From assembly GCF_000517625.1 (NCBI RefSeq), contig NZ_CP007055.1, positions 1,736,001 to 1,800,000 on the forward strand: a stretch of DNA of 64,000 bases. Direction: 5' to 3'. Below, one piece after another: positions 1-8,982 of this stretch (positions are counted from its first letter, which is position 1; each line of letters opens with the position of its first letter). Origin of the DNA: Halostagnicola larsenii XH-48 (GTDB taxonomy: Archaea; Halobacteriota; Halobacteria; Halobacteriales; Natrialbaceae). Below the pieces are notes generated by a model. That model did not search any database. It was not told the origin of the DNA and saw nothing but the letters and a program-made list of their open reading frames with translations. The position numbers were made by a program, and so were the translations under genes.

Positions 1-169
1 GCGGTTTACTATGGAGTTGCTAAGCAGAGACGTGAACCTGCGAATACGGCCATCTCAACGGCCCCACGTTGTTCTCAAGAGTGCGTCTCGTGTTCTTTAT
101 GCCGACTACACGTGCTCTGGGACGGTCGACGGCCAATTACCGTCGTACTCTGAGACGGTCGACTGCTCG

Positions 170-1351
170 CTATCGATCGAGCGTTACGGTTTCGCCGGGG
201 GTCGTGGTTGCCCCCTCCGAGAGCGAGACCCCGGCGTTCAGGCTCGTGTTGATCCCCGTTTTGACTCTATCGCCGAGGACGACGCCAAACTTTCGACGAC
301 CGGTGGAGACCTGATCGCCCGAAACGGTCATCGTCACCGGGCGGTCGTCGTGGCGGAGATTCGCGACCGTCGTTCCGGCACCGAGGTTTGTGTCGCGGCC
401 GATGACGCTATCGCCAACGTACGAGAGATGGTTGACGCTGGCTCCCGCCATCAGTACGCTGTTTTTGATCTCGACGGCGTGGCCGACGGACGCTCCTTCG
501 TCGATCAGCGTCGCCCCGCGAACGTACGCGTTCGGACCGACGGTCGCGCCGGCCCGAATCAGCGCGGGACCCTCGATGACGACTCCGGATCGAACGGTCG
601 CACCCTCTTCGACGACGACCGGCCCGGAAATCTCGGCATCCGGGCTTACCGTGCCGTTCAACGCCGTCTCTAACTGTCCTAGCTTCCACTCGTTTGCCGC
701 TAACAGCTCCCAGGGGCGACCGACGTCGAGCCAGTCGTCCAGTTCGACGTGACTGACCGCCACGTCGTCGATCACTTGAGCGAGGATGTCGGTAATTTCG
801 AACTCGCCGCGCTCGCTCTTGGGAACGTCAAGACACTCGAGGGCCGATTCGGGAAAGACGTACGCGCCGGCGTTCGCAACGTTCCCCGGCGGATCGGCCG
901 GTTTTTCGACGATTCCCGTCACGGTGTCGTCGACGACGTCGAGAATGCCGTAATTCGACGGGTTCTCGACGCGCGTCGAGCCGACGCTCGGGGCCGCCTC
1001 GAACAGCGCAGACAGCGCATCCCGTCGGTAGATAATGTCGCCGTTCAGGACCGCGAACGGACCGTCGATGTGCGTACTCGCAGCGCGGAGCGCGTCCGCC
1101 GTCCCCTCCTGTGAATCCTGTGTCGCGTACCGGATCGGGACGCCCTCGAACGTCTCGCCGAACGCCTCGCGGACCGTTTCCCCCTCGTATCCCACCACGA
1201 GAATCAGTTCGTCGGTTCCCGCCTCCACCGCCGCCCGCATGTTGTGCGCTACCAGCGAACTATCGGCGACCGGTAGCATCGGCTTCGGTAGCGATTCGGA
1301 AAGCGGTCGCATTCGTGTTCCCTGTCCCGCAGCAAGAACGATCGTTTGCAT
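170..1351 (-). CDS. glmU: GlmU-like bifunctional sugar-1-phosphate nucleotidylyltransferase/acetyltransferase
   Basis: This 393-residue protein has an N-terminal nucleotidyltransferase domain with LAAGQGTRMRP at residues 6-16, the following KPM (about 23-25) and LNGD at 102-105, whose Asp is the usual metal ligand. From about residue 230 the sequence becomes a left-handed beta-helix of hexapeptides (GATVRSGVVIEGP-like turns), as in acetyltransferases. The family makes UDP-GlcNAc (or dTDP-sugars) from the sugar-1-phosphate and acetylates GlcN-1-P in the cytoplasm, feeding glycan synthesis. Seen: both domains and full length. Inferred: the exact substrate, because haloarchaeal paralogues are often named alike. 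A TATA-like GTATAAG lies about 32 nt before the start codon, which supports this start. Confidence 0.85.
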   Translation of the reverse strand: MQTIVLAAGQGTRMRPLSESLPKPMLPVADSSLVAHNMRAAVEAGTDELILVVGYEGETVREAFGETFEGVPIRYATQDSQEGTADALRAASTHIDGPFAVLNGDIIYRRDALSALFEAAPSVGSTRVENPSNYGILDVVDDTVTGIVEKPADPPGNVANAGAYVFPESALECLDVPKSERGEFEITDILAQVIDDVAVSHVELDDWLDVGRPWELLAANEWKLGQLETALNGTVSPDAEISGPVVVEEGATVRSGVVIEGPALIRAGATVGPNAYVRGATLIDEGASVGHAVEIKNSVLMAGASVNHLSYVGDSVIGRDTNLGAGTTVANLRHDDRPVTMTVSGDQVSTGRRKFGVVLGDRVKTGINTSLNAGVSLSEGATTTPGETVTLDR

Positions 1352-1788
1352 TGAATCTCGATGAACGCGGCAGCATTTTGCTTATACGGACGATAATGAG
1401 CCTGTAGTAACTAATTCCGCCTCGAACGAACGTCCACAATTCCACCCCGACCGAACGCCTACTGTGACGATCTACAAGCACGAATCGTGGCTATCGTCCG
1501 CCCCGCGAGCGCGCCGAAGTCCCGATCGTTACGGACGTTTTGAATGAACTCCAAGAGTGTTTGTTCACTATTTAGTAATACAATCCACAATATATCCAAC
1601 CCGATCTGCACACAAAATAGGATTACAAACGCACTCAAATAGTTGTATAACCTATTTACTCGTCTCTGAGCGAGTTTTATCGAAAATACCCAGAATTTCG
1701 ACGATCAACGAACACTCCTACAAACAATAATCGTAGTAAAGATTTCAATTCCATCGGCTTTTTCAAGGGGGACGATCACAACCATGTT
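1352..1788. other. AT-rich divergent intergenic region
   Basis: These 437 bp separate the divergent GlmU-like and PEP carboxylase genes. The stretch 1560-1760 is clearly richer in A and T than its surroundings, as expected of a promoter region. No convincing gene, repeat or RNA is seen here apart from the TATA-like box near 1383. The ORFs that enter it are non-coding shadows. Confidence 0.6.
1380..1387 (-). promoter_or_regulatory. TATA-like box for the GlmU-like gene
   Basis: The minus-strand sequence GTATAAGC is centred about 32 nt upstream of the ATG at 1351. That spacing fits an archaeal TATA box for a nearly leaderless transcript. The call rests on sequence and spacing only. Confidence 0.45.
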
Positions 1789-4479
1789 ATGGACCTGCAC
1801 AACAGGGACGTACGCCAGGACGTTCGCGAACTGGGTGCACTGCTCGGTGACGTCCTCGAGGAACAGACCTCTCGACGGGCGTTCAACACGGTCGAATCGT
1901 GCCGGCAGACCGCGATCGACTACCGTTCCGGCGATCTGGATAGTCGGGATCCGCTGGTCGACGAACTCGAAGGGTTATCGCCCCACCAACAGCGAATCGT
2001 CGCCCGCGCGTTCACGACCTACTTCGAACTGATCAACCTCGCCGAAGAACGCGAGCGGGTGCGGTCGATTCGCGAAGGCTCCCAGGAGGGATCGCTCGAC
2101 GATAGTCTCGAGATGGTCGCCGAGGAACTAGCAGAGGAGGACAAAGAGACCGCACAGCAGATCCTCGACGACGTGCTCATCGAGCCGACCTTTACCGCCC
2201 ATCCAACCGAAGCGCGCCGAAAAACGGTCAAATCCAAGCTTCGGGAAGTCTCGAACCACCTCGAGACGCTCGACGAGCGGCTGTTGACCGACAAGGAACG
2301 CGGCCAGGTCTGGCGCGACGTCGACGCGGAGGTGACGAGCCTCTGGCAGACGCCACAGGTTCGCAAACGCCAGCCGGAGCCCGAAGACGAAGCGCGAAAC
2401 GTCCAGTGGTACCTCGAGAACACGCTTTTCGACGTCGTCGGCGAAGTTTACGACGAGTTCGGCGTCGCCCTCGAGGAGGAACTCGACGCGGACGTCGACC
2501 TGCCGAAGCTCTTCGAGTTCCGTTCGTGGGCCGGCAGCGACCGCGACGGAAACCCCTACGTCACCCCTGAAGTCACCGCGAACACGCTCGAGCGCCAGCG
2601 GTCGGTCGTCTTAGAGCGGTATCGCGAACAGCTCAAACGACTCTCGGGCGTCCTGAGTCAGGACGGAAGCCGCCTCGAGGTCGACGGTCCGTTCGAGTCG
2701 AGTCTCGAAGAAGACCGAGAGCGGTTGCCCGGTAGCGCACAGACCGCACAGACCCGCTATCCGGGCGAACCCTACCGACAGAAGCTCAAACTCATGCGCG
2801 AACGGCTCGACCGCGTCGGCGACGTTCGACCGGGCGGGTACGCAGACGTCGACGAACTCCTGGGCGACCTCGAGTTGATCGCGACCAGCCTGCGGGAAAA
2901 CGGCGCCGAAACCGTCGTCGAAGCCCACGTCGATCCGATCCGCCGACAGGTCGAGACCTTCGGCTTCTCGCTTGCCAGTCTCGACCTCCGCGAACACCAG
3001 GCCAAACACACCGATGCTATTGCGGAGGCACTCGAGCGCGAAGGAATCGACTACCGCGGCCTCTCGGAGGACGAACGCGTCGAGTTCCTCACCGACGCTG
3101 TCTTGCAAGACGAGACGGTGATCGATCTCGAGGCCGTCGAGGATCTCTCGGACGCCTCGACGCGCGTGCTCACGCTCTTCGACGAACTCGCCGATTGGCA
3201 GACCGAGTACGGCGTCGAAGCGATCGACACCTACGCCATCTCGATGACCGACGAGCCGAGTCACGTCCTCGAGGTGCTGTTTCTGGCCGACCAGTCCGGA
3301 ATCATTTCCCTGCCCGAACACTGCGGGATCGATATCGTCCCGCTGCTCGAGACCGAGTACGCCCTTTCGGGTGCCCGCCGTATCATGGGCACGCTCTTCG
3401 AGAACGAGGCCTACGCCCAGGCGCTTGAGGCCCGCGGACGCACCCAGGAAATCATGCTGGGGTACTCGGACTCGAACAAGGAAAACGGCTTCCTGGCGGC
3501 CAACTGGTCGCTGTACAAGAACCAGCGCCGACTCGGGGAGATCTGCGAGGACTACGACGTGACGATGCGGCTGTTCCACGGTCGCGGCGGTTCGATCTCT
3601 CGGGGCGGCGGCCCGATGAACGAGGCGCTGCTGGCGTTGCCCAACAGCACCGTGACCGGCCAGGTCAAGTTCACCGAACAGGGCGAGGCGATCGCCGAGA
3701 AGTACGGTAACCCGCGCATCGCCGAGCGAAACATCGAGCAGATGCTCAATGCCCAACTTCGCGCCCGTCGGAACGCGATCGACCAGCCCGAAGAGGAGAT
3801 TCGCGACGAGTGGATCGACGCCATGGAAACCATGGCAACCGCCGCCCGACAGGAGTACCGAGACCTCCTCGAGAGCGACGGCTTCGTCCAGTACTTCGAA
3901 CAGGCGACGCCGATCACCGTCATCGAAGACCTCGATCTGGGCTCGCGACCCGCCTCCCGCAGCGGCGAGCGAACGGTCGAGGACCTGCGGGCGATTCCGT
4001 GGGTTTTCTCGTGGACCCAATCGCGGTGTATCCTCCCCGGCTGGTACGCGCTCGCCGCCGGAATCGGCGCGTACCTCGAGGACGGCGGCTCGATGGATAC
4101 CCTCCAGGAGATGTACGACGAGTGGCCGTTCTTCCGCTCGACCCTCGACAACGCCGCCCTCTCGCTCTCGAGAACCGAACTCGAGATCGCCGCCGAGTAC
4201 GCCGACCTTGCTGACGACGACCTCCGCGAGGAGTTCTTCCCGCGCGTCTCCGAGGAGTACGAGCAGGCTGCCGAGTACGTCACGACGATCGGTCGGCGCG
4301 ACCAGTTGCACACCCGTGACTGGCTCGGCGAGAACCTAGAGCGTCGAAACCCCTACGTTGACCCGCTGAACGTCCTGCAGACGTATCTGCTGGATCGATC
4401 GCACAGAACCGATGTCGAGGAACGAACGCTTCGGTTGACAGTCAAGGGGATCGCCGCCGGCATGAAAAACACCGGCTAA
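1789..4479 (+). CDS. ppc: Phosphoenolpyruvate carboxylase
   Basis: The 896-residue protein catalyses PEP + bicarbonate to oxaloacetate, the anaplerotic entry to the TCA cycle. It carries the bacterial-type PEPC signatures: TAHPTEA at 136-142 with the catalytic His138, a GYSDSNKENGF segment, the glycine-rich HGRGGSISRGGGP loop, and the invariant C-terminus ending KNTG. Length matches the family (about 880-960 residues). An ATG five bases upstream in another frame is not used. The start at 1789 gives a normal family N-terminus. It is monocistronic: the next gene is convergent. On the opposite strand long ORFs exist here only because of codon bias. Confidence 0.97.
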   Translation: MDLHNRDVRQDVRELGALLGDVLEEQTSRRAFNTVESCRQTAIDYRSGDLDSRDPLVDELEGLSPHQQRIVARAFTTYFELINLAEERERVRSIREGSQEGSLDDSLEMVAEELAEEDKETAQQILDDVLIEPTFTAHPTEARRKTVKSKLREVSNHLETLDERLLTDKERGQVWRDVDAEVTSLWQTPQVRKRQPEPEDEARNVQWYLENTLFDVVGEVYDEFGVALEEELDADVDLPKLFEFRSWAGSDRDGNPYVTPEVTANTLERQRSVVLERYREQLKRLSGVLSQDGSRLEVDGPFESSLEEDRERLPGSAQTAQTRYPGEPYRQKLKLMRERLDRVGDVRPGGYADVDELLGDLELIATSLRENGAETVVEAHVDPIRRQVETFGFSLASLDLREHQAKHTDAIAEALEREGIDYRGLSEDERVEFLTDAVLQDETVIDLEAVEDLSDASTRVLTLFDELADWQTEYGVEAIDTYAISMTDEPSHVLEVLFLADQSGIISLPEHCGIDIVPLLETEYALSGARRIMGTLFENEAYAQALEARGRTQEIMLGYSDSNKENGFLAANWSLYKNQRRLGEICEDYDVTMRLFHGRGGSISRGGGPMNEALLALPNSTVTGQVKFTEQGEAIAEKYGNPRIAERNIEQMLNAQLRARRNAIDQPEEEIRDEWIDAMETMATAARQEYRDLLESDGFVQYFEQATPITVIEDLDLGSRPASRSGERTVEDLRAIPWVFSWTQSRCILPGWYALAAGIGAYLEDGGSMDTLQEMYDEWPFFRSTLDNAALSLSRTELEIAAEYADLADDDLREEFFPRVSEEYEQAAEYVTTIGRRDQLHTRDWLGENLERRNPYVDPLNVLQTYLLDRSHRTDVEERTLRLTVKGIAAGMKNTG

Positions 4480-4546
4480 TCGATCCGACGAACAACACGT
4501 CGAGTCGGTGCGCCTTTTTGCCTGTCGCCGTTCGACCCGTTCGAGT

Positions 4547-6262
4547 TTAGTCGTCGAGTTCGTCCGCAACCGCCGGTTTGTCGGCGGAGCTTCGCCGGCG
4601 AAGCCATTCGATCGCGAGTCCTGCACCGACGAGCCCAGTCCCGCCGGTGAATCCGGGTGTGCTATCGTCTGCGCCCTCGGTCGAGTTCCCATCGACGGAC
4701 GAGTTCGAATTGCTCGCCGTGGACGCGTTGGAGCTTTCGTTCCCGTCGGTAGTCCCCGATTCGGAGGTGGGTTCTGTTTCGTTTCCGTTAGTAGAGCCGT
4801 TTGCGGATCCGTCGGTCGAGTCGTTGGAATCGGCCGCGGTGGTGTTCTCCGACGTACTGGACGTAACGTTCTCGGAGTCGGTCGTTACCTCCTCGAGTTC
4901 CGAAACGTCGTCATCGCCGTCAGTACGTTCGTCGCCGACCTGTTCAGTGTCGTCCTCCGAACTGTTTCCAGCGCGCTCGTCTGTCGGATCGTCCTCCTCG
5001 GGATCTTCAGCGTCCGTCTCCTCTTCGGTGGTATCGTCCCCCTCGTCCGATTGCGCCCCCGTAGACGGTCGAAGCGCCACGATCTGGCCGGGGCTCGTGA
5101 TATAGATCGTATCCTCGGTCGCGACGAACGCATCGCTCGGCCAGTTCATCTCGTCGAGCGTATTGATGTCGAGACTGTCCAGTCCAAGTGCCCACTGCCG
5201 ACTCCCGTCTGCAAGGTCGAACGCGAATATCGCGCGCTCGTCGGCCATCGGATGCGACGGAACGACGACCGTCTCGCCGACGATCACGGGGCGTCCCCAT
5301 TGATCCGTCGATCCGCCGATCGACCAGCTTTCGTCCGTCTCGTAATTCGACACCCGCATGCTGTGTCGATTCGTTCTAGCTCGAACGTTGTCGGTTACCG
5401 CCAGCGGAAACCGAAAGGAGGTGTTGGCGAGACGCTCTCCCGTCTGTGCGTTCAGAACCGGGCTTTCATCAGCATCCGATATTGCACCGGTGTAGAGCCT
5501 GTCGGTCGTCGCGACGAGGTAGCCATGCGGGTCGGTCGAGTGCTTCCACCAGTAAGTCCAGTTCGTCTCCCCGCTCGTCGCCTCGAGCGCGACGAAGCCT
5601 GCGTCGCCGACGGCCGCATACACCAGATCGTTGGCGACGGCCAACGGAATCGACTTGAAGGAAACGTTCTCGTTCCCGTCTCCCGTTTCGATCTGGACCG
5701 TCGATCGCTTCCAGTCGACCGAACCATCAGCCGTGTCGAATGCGTACAGTGTTTCTCCGACGACGACGTAGGCGCGCTCGAACGCAACCGCCGGGCTCGG
5801 AACGGCCGCCTCCTCGTCGAACTGCTCCTGCCAGCGAACCTCACCGGTCTCGGCCTCGAGAGCGGTTAGCTGCTCGCCGCCGACGAAGACCGTGTCCGCC
5901 GTTACCGCTGGGGTTCCGTCTGCACCGATGTCCTCGGTAATCCACTGCAACTCGCCCGTTTCGTCGTCGAGCGCGTGAACTTCGTCGTCCGTTCGGACGT
6001 AAACGGTGCCATCGACGACGGCGATATCGCCTTCCGCGTCGTACGCCCAGGCGACCGTCTCCGGTTTAGGAACACTCCCGTCAGCTGGCACATACGCGGT
6101 GTTTCCCGGGTTTCCGTGATATGAAGACCACCCGTTCGAGTCGGCCAGCAGCGATTCGGAGGACTGTGCGTTTGCGGAACTCGTTCCAACCGGTGCGAGC
6201 AATGTGCTAGCGACGAGCGCCCCACCGGTCCCCAACACTGATCGTCTCTTCCATCCAGCCAT
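4547..6262 (-). CDS. Secreted PQQ-type beta-propeller protein with PGF-CTERM anchor
   Basis: The 571-residue protein begins with a Tat-type signal (KRRSVLG, then a hydrophobic run ending near SSANA). Residues about 45-400 hold repeated beta-propeller blades of the PQQ/outer-membrane-assembly type, with recurring units such as VDGTVYV, ALDDETGEL and ALEAETGEV. A long Ser/Thr/Asp/Glu/Asn-rich stalk follows (about 405-535). The end has PGF, a hydrophobic segment and then RRR, which is the PGF-CTERM signal handled by archaeosortase A. The likely location is the cell surface, lipid-anchored after processing. The ligand is unknown: the blades alone do not prove PQQ binding or enzyme activity. Confidence 0.85.
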   Translation of the reverse strand: MAGWKRRSVLGTGGALVASTLLAPVGTSSANAQSSESLLADSNGWSSYHGNPGNTAYVPADGSVPKPETVAWAYDAEGDIAVVDGTVYVRTDDEVHALDDETGELQWITEDIGADGTPAVTADTVFVGGEQLTALEAETGEVRWQEQFDEEAAVPSPAVAFERAYVVVGETLYAFDTADGSVDWKRSTVQIETGDGNENVSFKSIPLAVANDLVYAAVGDAGFVALEATSGETNWTYWWKHSTDPHGYLVATTDRLYTGAISDADESPVLNAQTGERLANTSFRFPLAVTDNVRARTNRHSMRVSNYETDESWSIGGSTDQWGRPVIVGETVVVPSHPMADERAIFAFDLADGSRQWALGLDSLDINTLDEMNWPSDAFVATEDTIYITSPGQIVALRPSTGAQSDEGDDTTEEETDAEDPEEDDPTDERAGNSSEDDTEQVGDERTDGDDDVSELEEVTTDSENVTSSTSENTTAADSNDSTDGSANGSTNGNETEPTSESGTTDGNESSNASTASNSNSSVDGNSTEGADDSTPGFTGGTGLVGAGLAIEWLRRRSSADKPAVADELDD

Positions 6263-6461
6263 ACGTCATCTATCGAACGAACGCTCATTCCTATCCCCTC
6301 GGTAAGTCGGTTTCAGTAGGCGAAATCCGAGAGTTAGACGACCGTTCTCAGGGTTGCTATATCGGAGCAACAGACGATAGAACGGCCGCCGAACGCGGAA
6401 TTGCCGATGGGTTCTGATCGATGGTAGATCCCTCTGTGTCTCCCGACTGTTAGGCTGTCAC

Positions 6462-7412
6462 TCACTCGAGCGTCGGAACCGGAACGGACTCGAGAACGCT
6501 GTCGACGATGGCCGACTTTTCGACGCCGTTGACGGTCGCATCGGGCGTCAGGACGAGTCGGTGGGCGAGCACCGGCTCTGCCACGCGTTTGATGTCGTCC
6601 GGCGTGGCGTACTCTCGACCGGAGAGGGTCGCTCTCGCGCGGGCGGCTTCGAACAGTCGCTGGGTCCCTCGCGGGGAGACGCCGACCTCGACTCGGCCGT
6701 CCGCTCGAGTTTCCCGAACGAGGGCGACGATGTACTCGATGAGGTCCTCGTCGACACGAACCGATTCGGGAACGCCGCGGAGCGCCGAGACGGTTTCGGG
6801 TGCCAGAACCGGGTCGACGCTCGGACTCATATCGTCTCGACCGGCTCGCCGCCGGAGGAGTTCCGTTTCGCCCGACTCGTCGGGATATCCCATCGACGTT
6901 TTCACGAGGAAACGATCGACCTGGGCCTCAGGAAGCTGGAAGGTTCCTTCCTGTTCGACGGGGTTCTGGGTCGCGATGACGAAAAACGGCTGTGGCAACT
7001 GGCGCGTTTCGCCGTCGGTGGTGACCTGTCCCTCTTCCATCGCCTCGAGCAAGGCGGCTTGGGTTTTCGGCGGCGCGCGATTTATCTCGTCGGCGAGGAC
7101 GATGTTCGCGAAGATCGGGCCTTCGTTGAACTCGAACTCGCGCTCGCGTTCGTTGAACACGTGCGTGCCGGTGACGTCGGCCGGCAGGAGGTCAGGGGTA
7201 AATTGAATGCGAGAGAAAGACAGTCCGAGCGCGGTGGCGACGCTGCGAGCGGTCAGCGTCTTTCCCGTTCCGGGCACGTCCTCGAGCAAGACGTGTCCTC
7301 GCCCGACGACGCCGACGAGGATCGTCTCGAGGAAGTCCCGATCGCAGATGACCGCGCCGCTTATCTCCTCGAGAACCGACTCGCACTCGTTGCTCGCCTG
7401 TGTGAGGTCCAT
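6462..7412 (-). CDS. MoxR-family AAA+ ATPase
   Basis: The 316-residue protein has Walker A in EDVPGTGKT, Walker B and the following helix in LADEINRAPPKTQAALLEAMEE, and sensor sequence VIATQNPVEQEGT, all typical of MoxR/RavA-type AAA+ chaperones. Members act with von Willebrand-domain or DUF58 partners to assemble or mature enzyme complexes. Those partners are usually adjacent but are absent here: the downstream neighbour on the same strand is the secreted propeller, 199 bp away. I place the start at the Met beginning MDLTQ (7412), not nine codons upstream, because the shorter form matches the family. Confidence 0.9.
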   Translation of the reverse strand: MDLTQASNECESVLEEISGAVICDRDFLETILVGVVGRGHVLLEDVPGTGKTLTARSVATALGLSFSRIQFTPDLLPADVTGTHVFNEREREFEFNEGPIFANIVLADEINRAPPKTQAALLEAMEEGQVTTDGETRQLPQPFFVIATQNPVEQEGTFQLPEAQVDRFLVKTSMGYPDESGETELLRRRAGRDDMSPSVDPVLAPETVSALRGVPESVRVDEDLIEYIVALVRETRADGRVEVGVSPRGTQRLFEAARARATLSGREYATPDDIKRVAEPVLAHRLVLTPDATVNGVEKSAIVDSVLESVPVPTLE

Positions 7413-7530
7413 AGCAGTATGCAGTGATGGAACGCTCAAAGCTTTTCTGCTTAGTTGTCACGTTCGAACGGAAACAACTCGAGCGAAAAATCGAAACCCG
7501 TAAAAACGTTACCCCGGTAGTACGAGTCGA

Positions 7531-7615
7531 GCCGAGATAGCCTAGCCCGGCCAAGGCGGTAGATTCGAAATCTACTGTCCCCACGGACACGGGAGTTCAA
7601 ATCTCCCTCTCGGCG
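7531..7615 (+). tRNA. tRNA-Ser (anticodon CGA)
   Basis: The sequence folds into a class II tRNA. The acceptor GCCGAGA (7531-7537) pairs with TCTCGGC (7608-7614), with discriminator G. The anticodon stem GTAGA/TCTAC encloses loop TTCGAAA, giving anticodon CGA, which reads serine codon UCG. The long variable arm TGTCC-CCAC-GGACA is diagnostic of tRNA-Ser or tRNA-Leu. The T arm is GGGAG-TTCAAAT-CTCCC. The CCA end is not encoded. No intron is visible. TTTT follows two bases after the discriminator base. Confidence 0.96.
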
Positions 7616-7616
7616 C

Positions 7617-7669
7617 TTTTCACGACGACAAAAACGGTGAGCGAAGCGAGCCGTCTGTCGTCGTGAAAA
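7617..7669 (+). repeat. Palindrome directly after tRNA-Ser
   Basis: A perfect 14-bp inverted repeat, TTTTCACGACGACA (7617-7630) and TGTCGTCGTGAAAA (7656-7669), encloses a 25-nt loop containing GCGAAGCGAG. It starts two bases after the tRNA. As RNA it would form a strong hairpin whose arms begin and end in T and A runs, so it could act as a terminator or as a structured 3' trailer. See the matching cassette behind tRNA-Trp. Confidence 0.8.
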
Positions 7670-7676
7670 CGATATA

Positions 7677-7756
7677 GAGGAGTTTGAACGAGACCAGTCG
7701 TGCGCAGCGAAAGCGAACACGTCTGGACGTTGTTCGAATCTCCCTCTCGGCGCTCT
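7677..7756 (+). repeat. Second hairpin plus duplicated tRNA-Ser 3' end
   Basis: The 18-bp sequence AATCTCCCTCTCGGCGCT, the 3' part of tRNA-Ser plus flank, recurs about 138 bp further on (near 7738-7755). It is preceded by an imperfect inverted T-arm-like copy (GAGGAGTTTGAACG, from 7677). The inner arms CCAGTCGTG (7694-7702) and CACGTCTGG (7718-7726) pair with one mismatch. The region therefore looks like an extended hairpin that ends in a copy of the tRNA tail. This arrangement resembles an attachment-site duplication but encloses no gene. Confidence 0.7.
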
Positions 7757-7971
7757 TTTGCAAACAAATCCGCGAGAACCGCGTAGTGTGTGGGCTCGTA
7801 TCCGTGAGCAGTGCGTGATTCTCACTGCGTTCCGAATCGCGACGCGAGCGGCGAAAGCCGGGAAGAGCACTACGCCGTAACATTCCAAACGGGAGTGTGA
7901 ACGCGGTTTCGACGACCCTTCGGGGTCGCCATCCGAAGGTACTTCCTCGAGTTCCTCCCTACACCAACCAA

Positions 7972-8961
7972 ATGGAGACGGCGTGGTTGCAACGCCACCA
8001 GATCGGCGTCTACGCGCTCACGGTCGGCGGTGCCGTAAGCATCGCGGTCGCTCGACCCGCGACGGCGTCGCTCTTCGAGCAACTCGTCAATCCCGTCCTC
8101 GCGCTCTTGCTCTACGTGACGTTTCTCGAAATTCCGTTCGTCGAACTCCGAAACTCGGTCACGAACCGGCGGTTCATGGCGGGAGCCCTCGGAATGAACT
8201 TCCTCGTCGTCCCGGTCGTGGTCTTCGGCCTCACCCGACTGCTTCCGGCTGACCCGGTTATCCTGGTTGGCGTCTATATGGTGTTGCTGACGCCCTGTAT
8301 CGACTACGTCATCGCGTTTACCGATATGGCGGATGGCGACGCTGGACAGCTCACCGCTGCGACGCCAGTATTGATGCTCGTCCAACTGCTGTTGTTACCG
8401 GCGTATCTCTGGTTGTTCATGGGGCGGGACATCGCGGCGGCGATCGAACCGGCACCCTTCCTCGAGGCATTCGTCTTTCTCATCGCCGTCCCGCTGACGC
8501 TGGCGTGGATCACGCAGCTGTGGGGCGAGCGCGCCGAAGCCGGCCGTCGGTGGGAGGCGGTCATGGCGTGGTTGTCCGTTCCGATGATGGCTATGACGTT
8601 GCTGGTCGTCATCGCGTCGCAACTGCCTCGCGTCCAGCATTCGCTCGAGCAAATCGCGGTTGTCATCCCGGTCTACGTTGCGTTCTTGATCGTCATGCCC
8701 GTTCTCGCTCGGCTTGTGGCCGGGCGACTCCGGCTCCCCGACGGGGAGAGTCGGGCGCTCATGTTCACGTCCGTGACGCGCAACTCGCTGGTGGTGCTCC
8801 CCCTGGCGCTCGCCCTCCCCGCGGAATACGGCCTCGTCCCGGCGGTGGTCGTCACGCAGACCCTCGTCGAACTGACCGGACTGCTCGCGCTCACCCGGCT
8901 CGTCAGGTCCCGCGTCTGGGAGCGCTCGGAAACGGTGATACAGAAAGTAAGCTTCGAGTGA
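7972..8961 (+). CDS. ACR3/BASS-type membrane transporter (arsenite-efflux-like)
   Basis: The 329-residue protein has about ten predicted membrane helices and the overall pattern of the bile acid:Na+ symporter/arsenite efflux (ACR3) superfamily. It has a TPCIDYVIAF segment in the position of the conserved Cys-containing helix of ACR3, and TSVTRNSLVVLPLALALP near the C-terminus. The family exports arsenite or carries organic anions across the cytoplasmic membrane. No arsR, arsC or arsA gene is adjacent, so the arsenic role is only inferred by family. The Met at 7972 is chosen because the 25 codons upstream overlap the tRNA-tail region and are not membrane-like. Confidence 0.75.
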   Translation: METAWLQRHQIGVYALTVGGAVSIAVARPATASLFEQLVNPVLALLLYVTFLEIPFVELRNSVTNRRFMAGALGMNFLVVPVVVFGLTRLLPADPVILVGVYMVLLTPCIDYVIAFTDMADGDAGQLTAATPVLMLVQLLLLPAYLWLFMGRDIAAAIEPAPFLEAFVFLIAVPLTLAWITQLWGERAEAGRRWEAVMAWLSVPMMAMTLLVVIASQLPRVQHSLEQIAVVIPVYVAFLIVMPVLARLVAGRLRLPDGESRALMFTSVTRNSLVVLPLALALPAEYGLVPAVVVTQTLVELTGLLALTRLVRSRVWERSETVIQKVSFE

Positions 8962-8982
8962 ACGGGGGACTCGAGCGAGCCC

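Noticed and set aside
2611..4311. 566-codon open frame opposite ppc
   Set aside because: It is antisense to a complete PEP carboxylase with all motifs. Long open antisense frames are a side effect of the GC-rich codon bias here.
7617..7756. Integrated virus or plasmid at tRNA-Ser
   Set aside because: The tail copy lies only about 120 bp away with no integrase or cargo between, so it is not an element in the usual sense. The hairpin architecture is described instead.
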